Notes under the pieces: generated by a model | What the model was told of the DNA's origin: nothing | Databases searched by the model: none | The model's input: only the letters and a program-made list of their open reading frames with translations | Assembly: GCA_963736595.1 (NCBI GenBank) | Contig: CAVTPG010000001.1 | Coordinates: forward strand, 62,001 to 126,000 | Source: Parapontixanthobacter sp963736595 | GTDB taxonomy: Bacteria > Pseudomonadota > Alphaproteobacteria > Sphingomonadales > Sphingomonadaceae | Direction: 5' to 3' | Length of the DNA stretch: 64,000 nucleotides | Program-made: the position numbers and the translations under genes | Part shown: piece after piece, positions 53,801 through 61,998 of the stretch | Position numbering within the stretch: position 1 is the stretch's first letter | How the letters are laid out: every line of letters begins with the position of its first letter

Positions 53801-55065
53801 AGCGGTTCGGCGCAATGGGAAATTGGGACCGGATGGGCTTTGCCGACCATGATCTTGGCGAAGATCCGGCAATTTACGTCAGCACCGTGGTCAATAATCG
53901 CGCCGACCGGGTGCCGCGATCGCAGGTCTTTGCGCGCCTGTTGGTGAATGACATATCAGCGGACAAGCATTTCCTGATCGGATCGAATATCGATGGACTG
54001 ATCGGATTTATCGAGGAAGAATGGGAGGCTTATGCAGCGCGCCTGAGCCTGGAAAGCGATACAGACGACACACCTGCCGAAATTTTTGAGCGCCTGGCGC
54101 GCCAGCAACGTGTGCCGCTGAACCAAGAGCAAATAGAGCGGCGATTGATGGCGATGCTGACAGCAATTGCCGATAATGAGCGGGCAAATACGCTGGTCCG
54201 CGCTGCGCGTGAAGGCCAACTCGCTGCATCTTTTACCGATGATGAGCGCGCACTGGGTGAGCAGATCTCCGAAGAACACGCGGAAATGGTTAAATCGCTA
54301 GAGGAGTATCAAGCGCTATCTAGCGTAATATCGAAAGGTGGCGCGGCGGAACATTTGGCGCGCGTTCGTGCATTCCTGCACGCTGCTTTCATGCGCAAAC
54401 TGGTTCCGGTTCGCGATGTTCACATGTCGGGTGAGAATATCGTGCGGCTGATCGCGCATCATTCACCGCCGGGCCTGACAAATCGCATTATGGGGATGCA
54501 GAATATCAAAGGGACGGGCCTGGATTTTGTCTATCGCTGGCAAGCGTGGGAGCAAGTGCATCGAGCGTGCGCGCAGGCGCGTGATGCGGATCCAATGGTT
54601 GCGGAAAAGGGCTTGTCTGCGCTGGCCGGCTTTCAGGAATATGGCATTTTAAGCGGAAGCGAGGTTCGCCGCACAATCGCCGAATTGCAAATCCGCGACG
54701 AACTGCCCGTATCGTTCACGCCCGCGCAGCTTGATGCGATTATTGCGCGCGTCGATACGCAGCTTGGCGAACTGGACGCGGCGGCGCGAATGGACGGCGA
54801 GGAGGCAGGCAGCGCAAGCATCCCATCACGGTTTGCTGGCAGGGTGGTCGAAATCGTGGAAGCCTTTGTCGATGCGGGCGATGCCGTGCGCCGCCGCCGG
54901 CAAGCCGATGCGATTTATAAAGCCATGATTGCCGAGCAGATCAGCAGCCAGCGCGCCGCGCTGGAATTGAAAAAACTGACGATGCGGCAAAAGGGTGGCT
55001 GGCTGGCCGAATCAATCACCCAAGGGCAAGGCCGATTTGCGAGCCTGTTCCGGCGCTCTGCCTAA
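50833..55065 (+). CDS. HEAT repeat-TM-PgsB/CapB-like Mur ligase fusion protein
   Basis: 1410 residues. Residues 1-680 are helical, with HEAT-like repeats near 280-400 (DRNGAVRQALAKALVKLP, DQDPQVRAM). A membrane segment at about 685-735 (LLKSAAAYFATVFANTLGQ, LFLLLAGGWFVG) leads to an amide ligase like PgsB: P-loop GTRGKSGTERL (752 on), VSKTTGCEAMFL, ECMGLNPSYV, TNTYPDHEDVQGP and NNRADRVPRSQVF, all matching Bacillus PgsB positions. PgsB polymerises glutamate through gamma-carboxyl phosphate. Residues 1080-1410 are helical and unassigned. It overlaps the preceding gene by four bases and converges on the beta-barrel gene by three. Confidence 0.88.
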   Translation: MSNQAMLLATPCRINAALEVGLPEMLCGTYADIHESIAHFAAQTGDHDAVGNFTDHAKTLIAFVKHRLGHIGDLHDAAALFNARFANALDRAAERAAIMDFAERLGADAAQLERDRKAFDRFFDGDAVSERYRRRVGEAERELAHTVERLGLVAGEALRVGEMAGDDELLSKAIAGVLTDARSYRGDARVKQAGFRALHHIGTGALEPLTGFWIDIAIRDTRRLALDTSEDTWAQCDAFATLLTMAPGSLEPVLERRLGKSSLEGPPLRQENRMFVRRYLADLLCEAVPDHPKLSKYLSRIANDRNGAVRQALAKALVKLPRDEAKPLVSRLRIDQDPQVRAMLFAQPQAMAQTIGGAMYRSHIIRVLSRDEDTHVLRMAMDAAVKLVAWQGGHEPAQQAESVTQLRQALSVLRARSTAANRRRWAGEAMERIWLYSDADALDMAEYIRFQMAATAEGQRRKLPELADVAKSDPHFIGRIMAVLAQDGFGLELIAGSVPRMQKGERFARRLWRILFELRVSSTDKRQAFLHTIGRSLPGTISAPAAHMAELAPTKVPGEPLHFADEGGWRNYLPLVDHALAAIDRGKTTRIFTSEGVTSLTAPSGVLARITAYWQVSRNFARLAALRNQGGSSDYVDALRQYGLSVEFQAHDAYEAPLLTPQKQTALKFDQPQTASDPEVVRLFDLGGVLIAVPVLLKSAAAYFATVFANTLGQLALFLLLAGGWFVGRHLYLGYKARRYRNAIPLSLGGWGTRGKSGTERLKAGLINALGHPLVSKTTGCEAMFLRGEPFGGLTEMFLFRPYDKATIWEQFNLIRISVGLKARVFLWECMGLNPSYVRVLQRDWMRDNIGTITNTYPDHEDVQGPAGRNIPEVMREFIPENSVLLTTEEEMLPILREGAAQANTRMRAIDWREAGLVHENLLARFPYAEHPYNIALVAAMGDELGLGEDFCIREMSDRVVADLGVLKIYPQANVDGRILEFVMGMSANERFGAMGNWDRMGFADHDLGEDPAIYVSTVVNNRADRVPRSQVFARLLVNDISADKHFLIGSNIDGLIGFIEEEWEAYAARLSLESDTDDTPAEIFERLARQQRVPLNQEQIERRLMAMLTAIADNERANTLVRAAREGQLAASFTDDERALGEQISEEHAEMVKSLEEYQALSSVISKGGAAEHLARVRAFLHAAFMRKLVPVRDVHMSGENIVRLIAHHSPPGLTNRIMGMQNIKGTGLDFVYRWQAWEQVHRACAQARDADPMVAEKGLSALAGFQEYGILSGSEVRRTIAELQIRDELPVSFTPAQLDAIIARVDTQLGELDAAARMDGEEAGSASIPSRFAGRVVEIVEAFVDAGDAVRRRRQADAIYKAMIAEQISSQRAALELKKLTMRQKGGWLAESITQGQGRFASLFRRSA

Positions 55066-55970
55066 AACCGGTAGCCGACATCCAGCGAAAAGCGCGGAGC
55101 ATCCTCGCGAAAGCGCACATCATTCGAATCGCGAAATTCGTACTCAGCGCGCGCTTGCGCATAAAAGCCACGCGCCTTGCCATACGACAGGCCAATCTCG
55201 GGATTGACGACGGTATCGCGCCGCAATGCCTCAGCGCCATCCTGTCGCGCAATCCGCGCGTCATATCGCCATTGGCTATATTCCAGCGCGGGCCGCAAAC
55301 GCAGTCGCTTGGTCAGAGGCAGGCTATAGTCGGCCCGGACGACTTCCCGGCTGTAGCTAAGCCGCTCCCGATCGCTGTCGATCGCATCATGGCGAGCAGT
55401 GAGCCGGGCCCAGTGGTACGATGCGATGCGGCGATTATATTGCGCTTCGATGCGCGGCCCTTCGCCACTGGACCGGACGGCATCATCGTAATCGCGAAAA
55501 CGATATTCGCCGCGTAGCCGCACGCGATTGTCGGCATCTTCCCAAAGCATCTCGCCGCGAACCGAACGCTGATCGACACTACGCGATTCTAAAGTAACCA
55601 GATTGGACACTCGCCTTGAGCGCAGAGCAATTCGCACATTCTCGCTCACCTGTTGACGCACTTCGACCGACAGACCTAAACTCTTGCGCGTTTTGCGCTC
55701 ATCATCGCTGAAGTCGAACACGGTTGGATCAACGGAGATGCGGATTTGTGTCGCATTTTCGGTAAAAGTTACGGAGGCGGCGGCGCTGATCCCGACGCCT
55801 GAGCTTTCCACGTCATCGCCTTGGAAAATCGCGCGCTCAGCCTCAACAGCCGATAATGTCGTGCGCAGATCAAAATCAATGTCGTCCAGAGCAATCGCTG
55901 GTCCGGCAAGCCCAAACAAAGCGGCGCAAGCCACTAGCATCCGTAAAATGTGACGCGCCGCGAATATCAT
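55062..55970 (-). CDS. Outer-membrane beta-barrel protein
   Basis: 302 residues. Signal peptide (LRMLVACAALFGLAGPAIALD), then alternating hydrophobic strands with many Arg, Tyr and Glu turns (NVRIALRSRRVSNLVTL, RVRLRGEYRFRDYDDAV, KRLRLRPALEYSQWRYD), and a C-terminal SLDVGYRF ending in Phe as recognised by the BAM machine. Probably 12-14 strands. It converges on the PgsB-like gene and overlaps the REC-HPt gene by four bases, which suggests a shared job, such as letting polymer out or sensing it; this is inference. Confidence 0.8.
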   Translation of the reverse strand: MIFAARHILRMLVACAALFGLAGPAIALDDIDFDLRTTLSAVEAERAIFQGDDVESSGVGISAAASVTFTENATQIRISVDPTVFDFSDDERKTRKSLGLSVEVRQQVSENVRIALRSRRVSNLVTLESRSVDQRSVRGEMLWEDADNRVRLRGEYRFRDYDDAVRSSGEGPRIEAQYNRRIASYHWARLTARHDAIDSDRERLSYSREVVRADYSLPLTKRLRLRPALEYSQWRYDARIARQDGAEALRRDTVVNPEIGLSYGKARGFYAQARAEYEFRDSNDVRFREDAPRFSLDVGYRF

Positions 55971-56728
55971 CGCGACAGCGCCTCGCGAAACTTACACAAA
56001 ATATGAACCAGATCGGTTGGCTTGCACGTGTTGAGGCGCGCCTCAAGCGCTAAGGCCAGTTCGCTTAATGCTTCTTCGCCGAAGGAGCCTGCCGTGCCGG
56101 CCAGCTTGTGGATCATATTGCGCAGCTCGCTCACAGTTTCGTGCGTCACGATCTCGCCAGCACAAATAGCCTCGATCCGTTCGAACAGGTCAGTTTTGCG
56201 AAGCTGATACCGCGCAATGAGCGCCGGGCTGGGGCCCTCGCTATCTGTTTGCTGCGTGGCAATAATCTGCGGCGCCCAGGCCTGTACAATGTCCGTAAGA
56301 TCAGCGATCGACACGGGCTTTGAGAGATAGGCTTGCATTCCCGCGGCTAGGTAAGGCTGCACTTCATGCGGCGCGGTTGCGGCGGTGACGGCAACAACGG
56401 GCAATTCGGTTTCGGTGATTCCTGTAGCGCGCAATCGCTTCACGACCTCGATTCCGTCGATAATGGGCATCATCGCGTCCAGCAGCAAAAGGGAGTAAGG
56501 CCGGCCAGCCTCTTTTGCTGCGCAAATCATGGTGATCGCTTCCAACCCGTCACAAACCCAAGCGATTGGCAAACCGATGCGCTTTCCCAACATCACAATC
56601 AGCTCACCCACGATGGGATTGTCTTCGGCCAGCAGGATCTGCGCCCGGTCATCTGGCGCACCGTCAGCAGATGTAACGCGCGCATCTCCGATCGTTCGAT
56701 GCGGTCCGGGGAAGTTGGCCATATGCAT
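55967..56728 (-). CDS. Receiver plus HPt phosphotransfer protein
   Basis: 253 residues. Residues 28-150 are a receiver with acidic pocket AEDN and phosphoacceptor Asp84 (LLLLDAMMPIIDG) and KPVS near 131. A HPt domain follows with active His207 (NMIHKLAGTAGSFGEEAL). Such REC-HPt fusions relay phosphate between hybrid kinases and single-domain regulators. A partner regulator is the CheY-like protein 9 kb away in the convergent operon. Its stop overlaps the beta-barrel start by four bases. Confidence 0.85.
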   Translation of the reverse strand: MHMANFPGPHRTIGDARVTSADGAPDDRAQILLAEDNPIVGELIVMLGKRIGLPIAWVCDGLEAITMICAAKEAGRPYSLLLLDAMMPIIDGIEVVKRLRATGITETELPVVAVTAATAPHEVQPYLAAGMQAYLSKPVSIADLTDIVQAWAPQIIATQQTDSEGPSPALIARYQLRKTDLFERIEAICAGEIVTHETVSELRNMIHKLAGTAGSFGEEALSELALALEARLNTCKPTDLVHILCKFREALSR

Positions 56729-56829
56729 CCGGCGCGTATCGCAGGATATGGTTAAGACTGTACTAAACGCGGCGCGTTAGCGGTGGCTGCAGCCTGAAAG
56801 TTGCGCCGCGCAACTTTTCTGCTCTTGCG

Positions 56830-57354
56830 CTAAATCCTGTCTGCGATCAGGCGCGCCAAATTCTCCAGCCCCTTTGCATCATCCGTATCGAAGCGCGCTT
56901 TGATTGGGCTGTCGAGGTCGATTACGGCAACGACTTCTCCATCGCGGACGACGGGCACGACAAGTTCCGAAGCGCTGTCACCATCGCACGCGATATGGCC
57001 CGGGAAAGCATGGACATCGGCGACTATCTGAGTCTCGCCCGTGCTCGCAGCTGCGCCGCAAACGCCTTGGCCAACAGCGATACGGATACAAGCGGGCTTG
57101 CCGATAAACGGCCCCAGCACCAATTCATCATCGACAACGCGGTAAAAACCGGCCCAGTTCAGTTTTGGCACATAAGTCCAGATCACTGCCGCCAAATTCG
57201 CCATATTGGCAATCGGATCACGCTCATCCGACGTCAGAGCGTCGGCGGCATCGCAAAGTTGCCGATACAATTCCGGCTTGGGCAAATCATCGTCTGGCGA
57301 AAAATCGAACATCGCGCGGTGTAATGCGTTTTGCGCCATTGCCGCAACCATCAT
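56830..57354 (-). CDS. Free methionine-(R)-sulfoxide reductase (GAF type)
   Basis: 174 residues from ATG 57354; later ATGs at 57339 or 57312 are possible. fRMsr reduces free Met-R-sulfoxide in a GAF fold. Diagnostic elements: NWAGFYRVVDDELVLGPFIGKPACIRI, GQGVCGAAASTGET, and VADVHAFPGHIACDGDSASELVVP, containing the three conserved Cys. It diverges from the sugar dehydrogenase gene with the start regions overlapping slightly (57354 and 57376). Confidence 0.93.
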   Translation of the reverse strand: MMVAAMAQNALHRAMFDFSPDDDLPKPELYRQLCDAADALTSDERDPIANMANLAAVIWTYVPKLNWAGFYRVVDDELVLGPFIGKPACIRIAVGQGVCGAAASTGETQIVADVHAFPGHIACDGDSASELVVPVVRDGEVVAVIDLDSPIKARFDTDDAKGLENLARLIADRI

Positions 57355-57375
57355 GCTCGACTATCTCTCGCGCGC

Positions 57376-58821
57376 ATGAGCAAAATGCAAAAAATCGCGC
57401 TGTGGGTGCTGGCCGCTGTTTTGATCCTGATTGCGCTGGGCTGGTTTCTCACGCGCGGAGACATTGCCGATCTTTCGGTCGATGAAGTCACCGGGACTGA
57501 TCCTGTTCTGCAAGCGCCGGATTCCGAAACAATCCCCACGATCAACATCGCCGAACCGATTGGCTGGGCCGATGGGCAAGTGCCTGAAGCCGCCCCCGGC
57601 TTGTCGGTCAATGCATTCGCAACGGGCCTCGCGCATCCGCGCGTCATCCATACGCTACCCAATGGTGATGTGCTGGTCACGCTGACGGGCGCTCCGCCAA
57701 AGAAAGACGATGGCGGCATCATGGCCTGGATCGAGGGGCTGCTAATGTCCCGCGCCGGGGCGACGGAGGTGTCCGCCGACACGCTTATGTTACTGCGCGA
57801 TACGAACGGTGACGGCATGGCGGATCGCAAAATTGCGCTGACTGACGATTTGGCTTCACCTTCCGGCATCGCCTGGGCAGACGGCACTTTGTATATCGCG
57901 AACCATGATGCGCTGCTGAGCTTTCCCTATGCGCTGGGTGCTGAGACGATCGAGGGCGCGGGCACAAAGCTGATGGATTTGCCACCCGGCGGCGGCCACT
58001 GGATGCGCAATATCGAGCTAAGCCCTGACAAGATGAAGATCTATGTGGCAGTCGGGTCCGTCTCCAATATTGGCGAAAAGGGCATGGCGGTCGAGGAAGG
58101 CCGCGCGGCGATTTGGGAATATGATCTGATCGACCAGCGCCCGCGTATGTTTGCCGCAGGCCTGCGCAATCCGAATGGGCTCGACTGGAGCCCGTGGTCG
58201 GGCGAGTTATGGACGACGGTGAACGAGCGCGATATGCTCGGCTCCGATTTGGTGCCGGATTACCTCACCAATGTGCCCGTGGGCGCGCAATATGGCTGGC
58301 CGTGGGTCTATTTCAAAGACCAGTTCGATGAACGCGTCGATGCGCCGCGCCCGCAATTCCTGACCGAATATACACGCCGACCGGAATATGCGCTTGGTCC
58401 GCACGTTGCCGCCTTAGGGCTGGTGTTCACGGCGGAAGGCGCGCGCATGGGCGAGAAGTTCAATTCCGGCGCTTTCATTGCGCGACATGGATCCTGGAAC
58501 CGCAAGCCTGCTTCAGGATATGACGTCGTCTATGTGGCTTTCGATGCGCTGGGCAATCCGGTCGGTAAGCCTGTGCCAGTTCTGTCCGGCTTTCTGACCG
58601 GAGATGGCACGACACGCGGACGCCCGACATGGGTCGAGTGGGCCAATGATGGCTCACTTTTGGTTAGCGACGATACGGCCGGCATCATTTGGCGCGTGCT
58701 GGACAGCACAGCGGAGGCGAGCGCAGCCATCACGCCGCTGGAAGGCGGTTCATTGCCCCCGCAGCGGCAATTGAGCGGCGAATCGCGCGCGACTTTCGAT
58801 GACGATTACGTCCGGGATTAG
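57376..58821 (+). CDS. PQQ-dependent sugar dehydrogenase-like, membrane-anchored
   Basis: 481 residues from ATG 57376; a TM helix or uncleaved signal (IALWVLAAVLILIALGWFL) leads to a six-bladed propeller like sorbosone/glucose dehydrogenases. GLAHPRVIHTLPNGDVLVT, MADRKIALTDDLASPSGIAW, LRNPNGLDWSPWSGELWTTVNERD and GAFIARHGSWNRKP are typical, including the active His in a RHGSWN motif. PQQ binding is by family inference. Acts in the periplasm and probably oxidises sugars or aldoses. Confidence 0.9.
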   Translation: MSKMQKIALWVLAAVLILIALGWFLTRGDIADLSVDEVTGTDPVLQAPDSETIPTINIAEPIGWADGQVPEAAPGLSVNAFATGLAHPRVIHTLPNGDVLVTLTGAPPKKDDGGIMAWIEGLLMSRAGATEVSADTLMLLRDTNGDGMADRKIALTDDLASPSGIAWADGTLYIANHDALLSFPYALGAETIEGAGTKLMDLPPGGGHWMRNIELSPDKMKIYVAVGSVSNIGEKGMAVEEGRAAIWEYDLIDQRPRMFAAGLRNPNGLDWSPWSGELWTTVNERDMLGSDLVPDYLTNVPVGAQYGWPWVYFKDQFDERVDAPRPQFLTEYTRRPEYALGPHVAALGLVFTAEGARMGEKFNSGAFIARHGSWNRKPASGYDVVYVAFDALGNPVGKPVPVLSGFLTGDGTTRGRPTWVEWANDGSLLVSDDTAGIIWRVLDSTAEASAAITPLEGGSLPPQRQLSGESRATFDDDYVRD

Positions 58822-58838
58822 CGCGACTTGCTAAGCCG

Positions 58839-60581
58839 TTACGCGACCAAAACGTCCGCTTCCAGCGCGTAAAGTGCCTCTGCTCCGGCCATAGCGGCAG
58901 CTTTCAAGCCAGACGCTTCCGGCACGATCCGGTCGAGGAAAAAGCGCGCAGTCACGCGTTTCTTATCGGCTAGGGACGGGGCTTCGCCTGCATCGATGGC
59001 TTGCAACTGCTTTAACAATTGCCACCCGGCGGCAGCGACGGCGAACATGGTGCAAAATGGCACCGATCCCGCCAGCTTGTCATCGAGACTGGCATCCTCA
59101 CGCATCCATCTGGCGATTCCGGCGCAGTCTCCGGCTAGCGCGAATAGCGCCGGCTCGTCAGCGGCTTCGCGCGCAATATCGGCCAGCAGGCCCGCCACCG
59201 CATTGCCATCTTCCAGCCCCAGCTTGCGCGTGACCAGATCGGCCGCCTGAATGCCGTTCGTGCCTTCATAAATCGGTGCAATTCGCGAATCGCGCCAATG
59301 CTGGGCCGCGCCGGTTTCCTCGACAAAGCCCATGCCCCCGTGAACCTGAATGCCGAGCGAGGCGACTTCGATGCCGATATCCGTGCCCCACGCTTTGATC
59401 AGCGGGACCAGCACTTCGCCGCGCATCTTAGCATCAGTATCGCCCAGTGTACCGCGATCAGTCTGCCCTGCGGTGTAGTATAGCAGCGCGCGGCTACCCT
59501 CGGTCAGGGCCTTCATGCGCAGCAGCATCCGGCGAACATCGGGGTGGTCGATAATTGAAATGGCGGTCTTGTCCGGCGATCCGGCGCGCGCGGACTGCAC
59601 GCGGTCTTTCGCGTAATACAGCGCTTGCTGCGTCGCGCGCTCGGCAATTTGCGTGCCTTGGTTGCCCACATTTATGCGCGCATTGTTCATCATTGTGAAC
59701 ATCGCCATCAATCCACGATTTTCCGCACCCACCAGCTCGCCGATACATTCGCCATTATCGCCATAGGACATGACGCAAGTTGGCGACGCATTGATGCCGA
59801 CTTTATGCTCGATACTGACGCAGCGCAGATCGTTATGCGGACCCATCGAGCCATCGGCGTTGACGTGATATTTCGGCACGGCAAACAGCGAAATTCCGCG
59901 ACTGCCTTCGGGCGCATTAGGGGTCCGTGCCAGCACCAGATGAATAATGTTTTTTGCCAGACTATGCTCGCCCCAGGTAATGTAGATTTTCTGGCCCTGA
60001 ATGCGATATTTGCCTGAATGTTCGCCATTTTCGATTGGCGTAGCGGTAGAGCGCAGTGCGCCCACATCGCTACCCGCCTGCGGTTCGGTTAAATTCATCG
60101 TTCCCGACCATTCGCCGCTCACCAGCTTTGGCAGATACATCGCTTTCTGCCCATCGCTGCCGTGATGATCGATTGCCTCGATTGCGCCGACGGACAGCAT
60201 GGGTAGCAGAGTGAAAGCCATGTTGGCCGTGCCTAAATTCTCGATGACATTGCACGACAAGGTAAACGGCAATCCCTGTCCACCAAAGTCGACCGGGCCG
60301 GAAATCGCGTTCCATCCCTGCTCGACATAGGCCTCGTATGCTTCGGCAAAGCCATCCGGCAGGCGGATTACGCCATTTTCCAGCTTCGCGCCTTCCTGAT
60401 CACCAATCCGGTTCAATGGCGCAAATTCACCAGCCGCAAACGCACCGACGCCTTCGACGATGGCTTCGACCATATCATCCTCAGCAGCGGCGAATCGTTC
60501 GGATTTGGCCAGTTCCGCGATGCCTGCATTGACGCGAATGGCGAGGAGCTGGTCTTGAGTGGCGGGTGAATATGGGGTCAC
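58839..60581 (-). CDS. Acyl-CoA dehydrogenase, long C-terminal form
   Basis: 580 residues. FAD-dependent acyl-CoA oxidation. The catalytic Glu lies in PIYEGTNGIQAADLV, and MNLTEPQAGSDVGAL and QVHGGMGFVEETGAAQHWRDSRI are family hallmarks. It belongs to the long class with an extra N-terminal domain (YSPATQDQLLAIRVNAGI) and C-terminal domain, like DmdC/FadE-type enzymes. Substrate may be medium or branched acyl-CoA. It converges on the sugar dehydrogenase gene. Confidence 0.93.
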   Translation of the reverse strand: MTPYSPATQDQLLAIRVNAGIAELAKSERFAAAEDDMVEAIVEGVGAFAAGEFAPLNRIGDQEGAKLENGVIRLPDGFAEAYEAYVEQGWNAISGPVDFGGQGLPFTLSCNVIENLGTANMAFTLLPMLSVGAIEAIDHHGSDGQKAMYLPKLVSGEWSGTMNLTEPQAGSDVGALRSTATPIENGEHSGKYRIQGQKIYITWGEHSLAKNIIHLVLARTPNAPEGSRGISLFAVPKYHVNADGSMGPHNDLRCVSIEHKVGINASPTCVMSYGDNGECIGELVGAENRGLMAMFTMMNNARINVGNQGTQIAERATQQALYYAKDRVQSARAGSPDKTAISIIDHPDVRRMLLRMKALTEGSRALLYYTAGQTDRGTLGDTDAKMRGEVLVPLIKAWGTDIGIEVASLGIQVHGGMGFVEETGAAQHWRDSRIAPIYEGTNGIQAADLVTRKLGLEDGNAVAGLLADIAREAADEPALFALAGDCAGIARWMREDASLDDKLAGSVPFCTMFAVAAAGWQLLKQLQAIDAGEAPSLADKKRVTARFFLDRIVPEASGLKAAAMAGAEALYALEADVLVA

Positions 60582-60648
60582 GTATCGGTTTCCTTGGGAT
60601 TCGAGCGCGTTTTCTGTAGAGGTTATGACTTATCTATAGGGACGCGCC

Positions 60649-61581
60649 ATGTCGGGCAAGAACGCTACGGAAACGATAACGCCCGACGCGGCAGGCATAT
60701 CCCGTGCGGCCACGATCTTGGCGCGCGGCGGTCTGGTCGCTGTGCCGACAGAGACGGTATACGGGCTTGCAGCGCGGGCGGATGACGATGCGGCAGTGGC
60801 GCGCATTTACGCGGCGAAGGGGCGACCCAGTTTCAACCCGTTGATCGTCCATGTGGCGAGCATGACGCAGGCGCGAGAGTTGGCGGAATTCAGCGCGGAA
60901 GCGGAACGGATGGCGCAGGCGCATTGGCCGGGTCCGCTCACGCTAGTTTTGCCGCGAAAACCAAGCGCGCAATTGGCGGACGCCGTGACGGCAGGTTTAT
61001 CGAGTGTGGCGCTGAGGATGCCGGCGCACCCCGTTATGCAAGCTGTGCTGGATGCAGTGGGTGTGCCACTTGCGGCTCCGTCAGCGAATCGCAGCGGCTT
61101 TATCAGTCCCACCACGGCGGCCCATGTGCTGGCGTCGCTCGATGGGCGGATCGATGCGGTGCTGGATGGCGGCGAATGCGCACAGGGCGTTGAATCGACG
61201 ATTTTGGCTTTGCGCGAGGGAGGCGAATGGGAGGAGCTGAGGCCTGGACCGATTGCCCCGCCGCAAAAGTTGCGCCGCGCAACTTTCGATAGCGGAATTA
61301 TCGAAGCGCCTGGTCAATCGGCGCGCCATTATGCGCCGGGAAAGCCGGTGCGGCTGAATGCTGAAGCTGCGGAAAGTGACGAGTTTCTGATTGGTTTTGG
61401 CCAAGTGACTGGCGCGTGCACATTGTCGGAAAGCGGTAACTTGGAAGAAGCGGCGGCGCAGCTCTACGCCTGCCTGCATCTTGCCGCCCAGTCCGACAGA
61501 CCGCGCATTGCGGTTGCGCCAATTCCGCTCAATGGAATCGGAGCGGCCATAAACGACCGGCTCACACGCGCAGCCGCTTAA
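60649..61581 (+). CDS. tsaC: Threonylcarbamoyl-AMP synthase, Sua5 type
   Basis: 310 residues. Makes threonylcarbamoyl-AMP for t6A37 in tRNA. The YrdC domain covers residues 10-200: GLVAVPTETVYGLAARADD, NPLIVHVASM, PLTLVLPRK, GLSSVALRMPAHPV, APSANRSGFISPTTA and ESTILAL. A C-terminal Sua5 domain (GQSARHYAPGKPV onward) marks the two-domain form. Convergent with a lipoprotein gene, overlapping by four bases. Confidence 0.94.
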   Translation: MSGKNATETITPDAAGISRAATILARGGLVAVPTETVYGLAARADDDAAVARIYAAKGRPSFNPLIVHVASMTQARELAEFSAEAERMAQAHWPGPLTLVLPRKPSAQLADAVTAGLSSVALRMPAHPVMQAVLDAVGVPLAAPSANRSGFISPTTAAHVLASLDGRIDAVLDGGECAQGVESTILALREGGEWEELRPGPIAPPQKLRRATFDSGIIEAPGQSARHYAPGKPVRLNAEAAESDEFLIGFGQVTGACTLSESGNLEEAAAQLYACLHLAAQSDRPRIAVAPIPLNGIGAAINDRLTRAAA

Positions 61582-61952
61582 TCGTCGCGAGAAATGCCAT
61601 CACGATCGGCTTCCGAGAGGGGCGCGGGGATCGTCGGGCGTAACGCCTCGATCTCGTCATAAGTCTCGCGCGCATCGCGGCACGCACCACGGTCGCCATC
61701 ATCACAATCCGCCAATTGCTTGGTATAGCGCCGCTCCAGCTTGCCCAACTGCTCTTCGCGTCTGCGCAGATCCCGACCACGCTTTTCATCGGCTTCGGAT
61801 TGGCTCGTCGTAGCCAGATCGACCGCCTTGCTGGCGATTTTGACAGGCGCAGTTGCAACATCGACGATCGTCTTGGCAATGCAACCGCTCAACATTGGCA
61901 ACGATAGTGCCAGCACGGCAAAACGTATGGCGCGCGACGGGGTGAGTGTCAT
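61578..61952 (-). CDS. Small lipoprotein, unknown
   Basis: 124 residues. Lipoprotein signal LPMLSGC (lipobox LSGC) after a short hydrophobic stretch. The rest is a charged helical segment (DEKRGRDLRRREEQLGKLERRY, coiled-coil-like) with a Cys pair in CDDGDRGAC. No known family. It converges on tsaC and overlaps its stop. Confidence 0.75.
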   Translation of the reverse strand: MTLTPSRAIRFAVLALSLPMLSGCIAKTIVDVATAPVKIASKAVDLATTSQSEADEKRGRDLRRREEQLGKLERRYTKQLADCDDGDRGACRDARETYDEIEALRPTIPAPLSEADRDGISRDD

Positions 61953-61998
61953 GGTTCAGTCCTCTCACCCCGGCGCATAGCTGCAAATCGTTAGCGTG

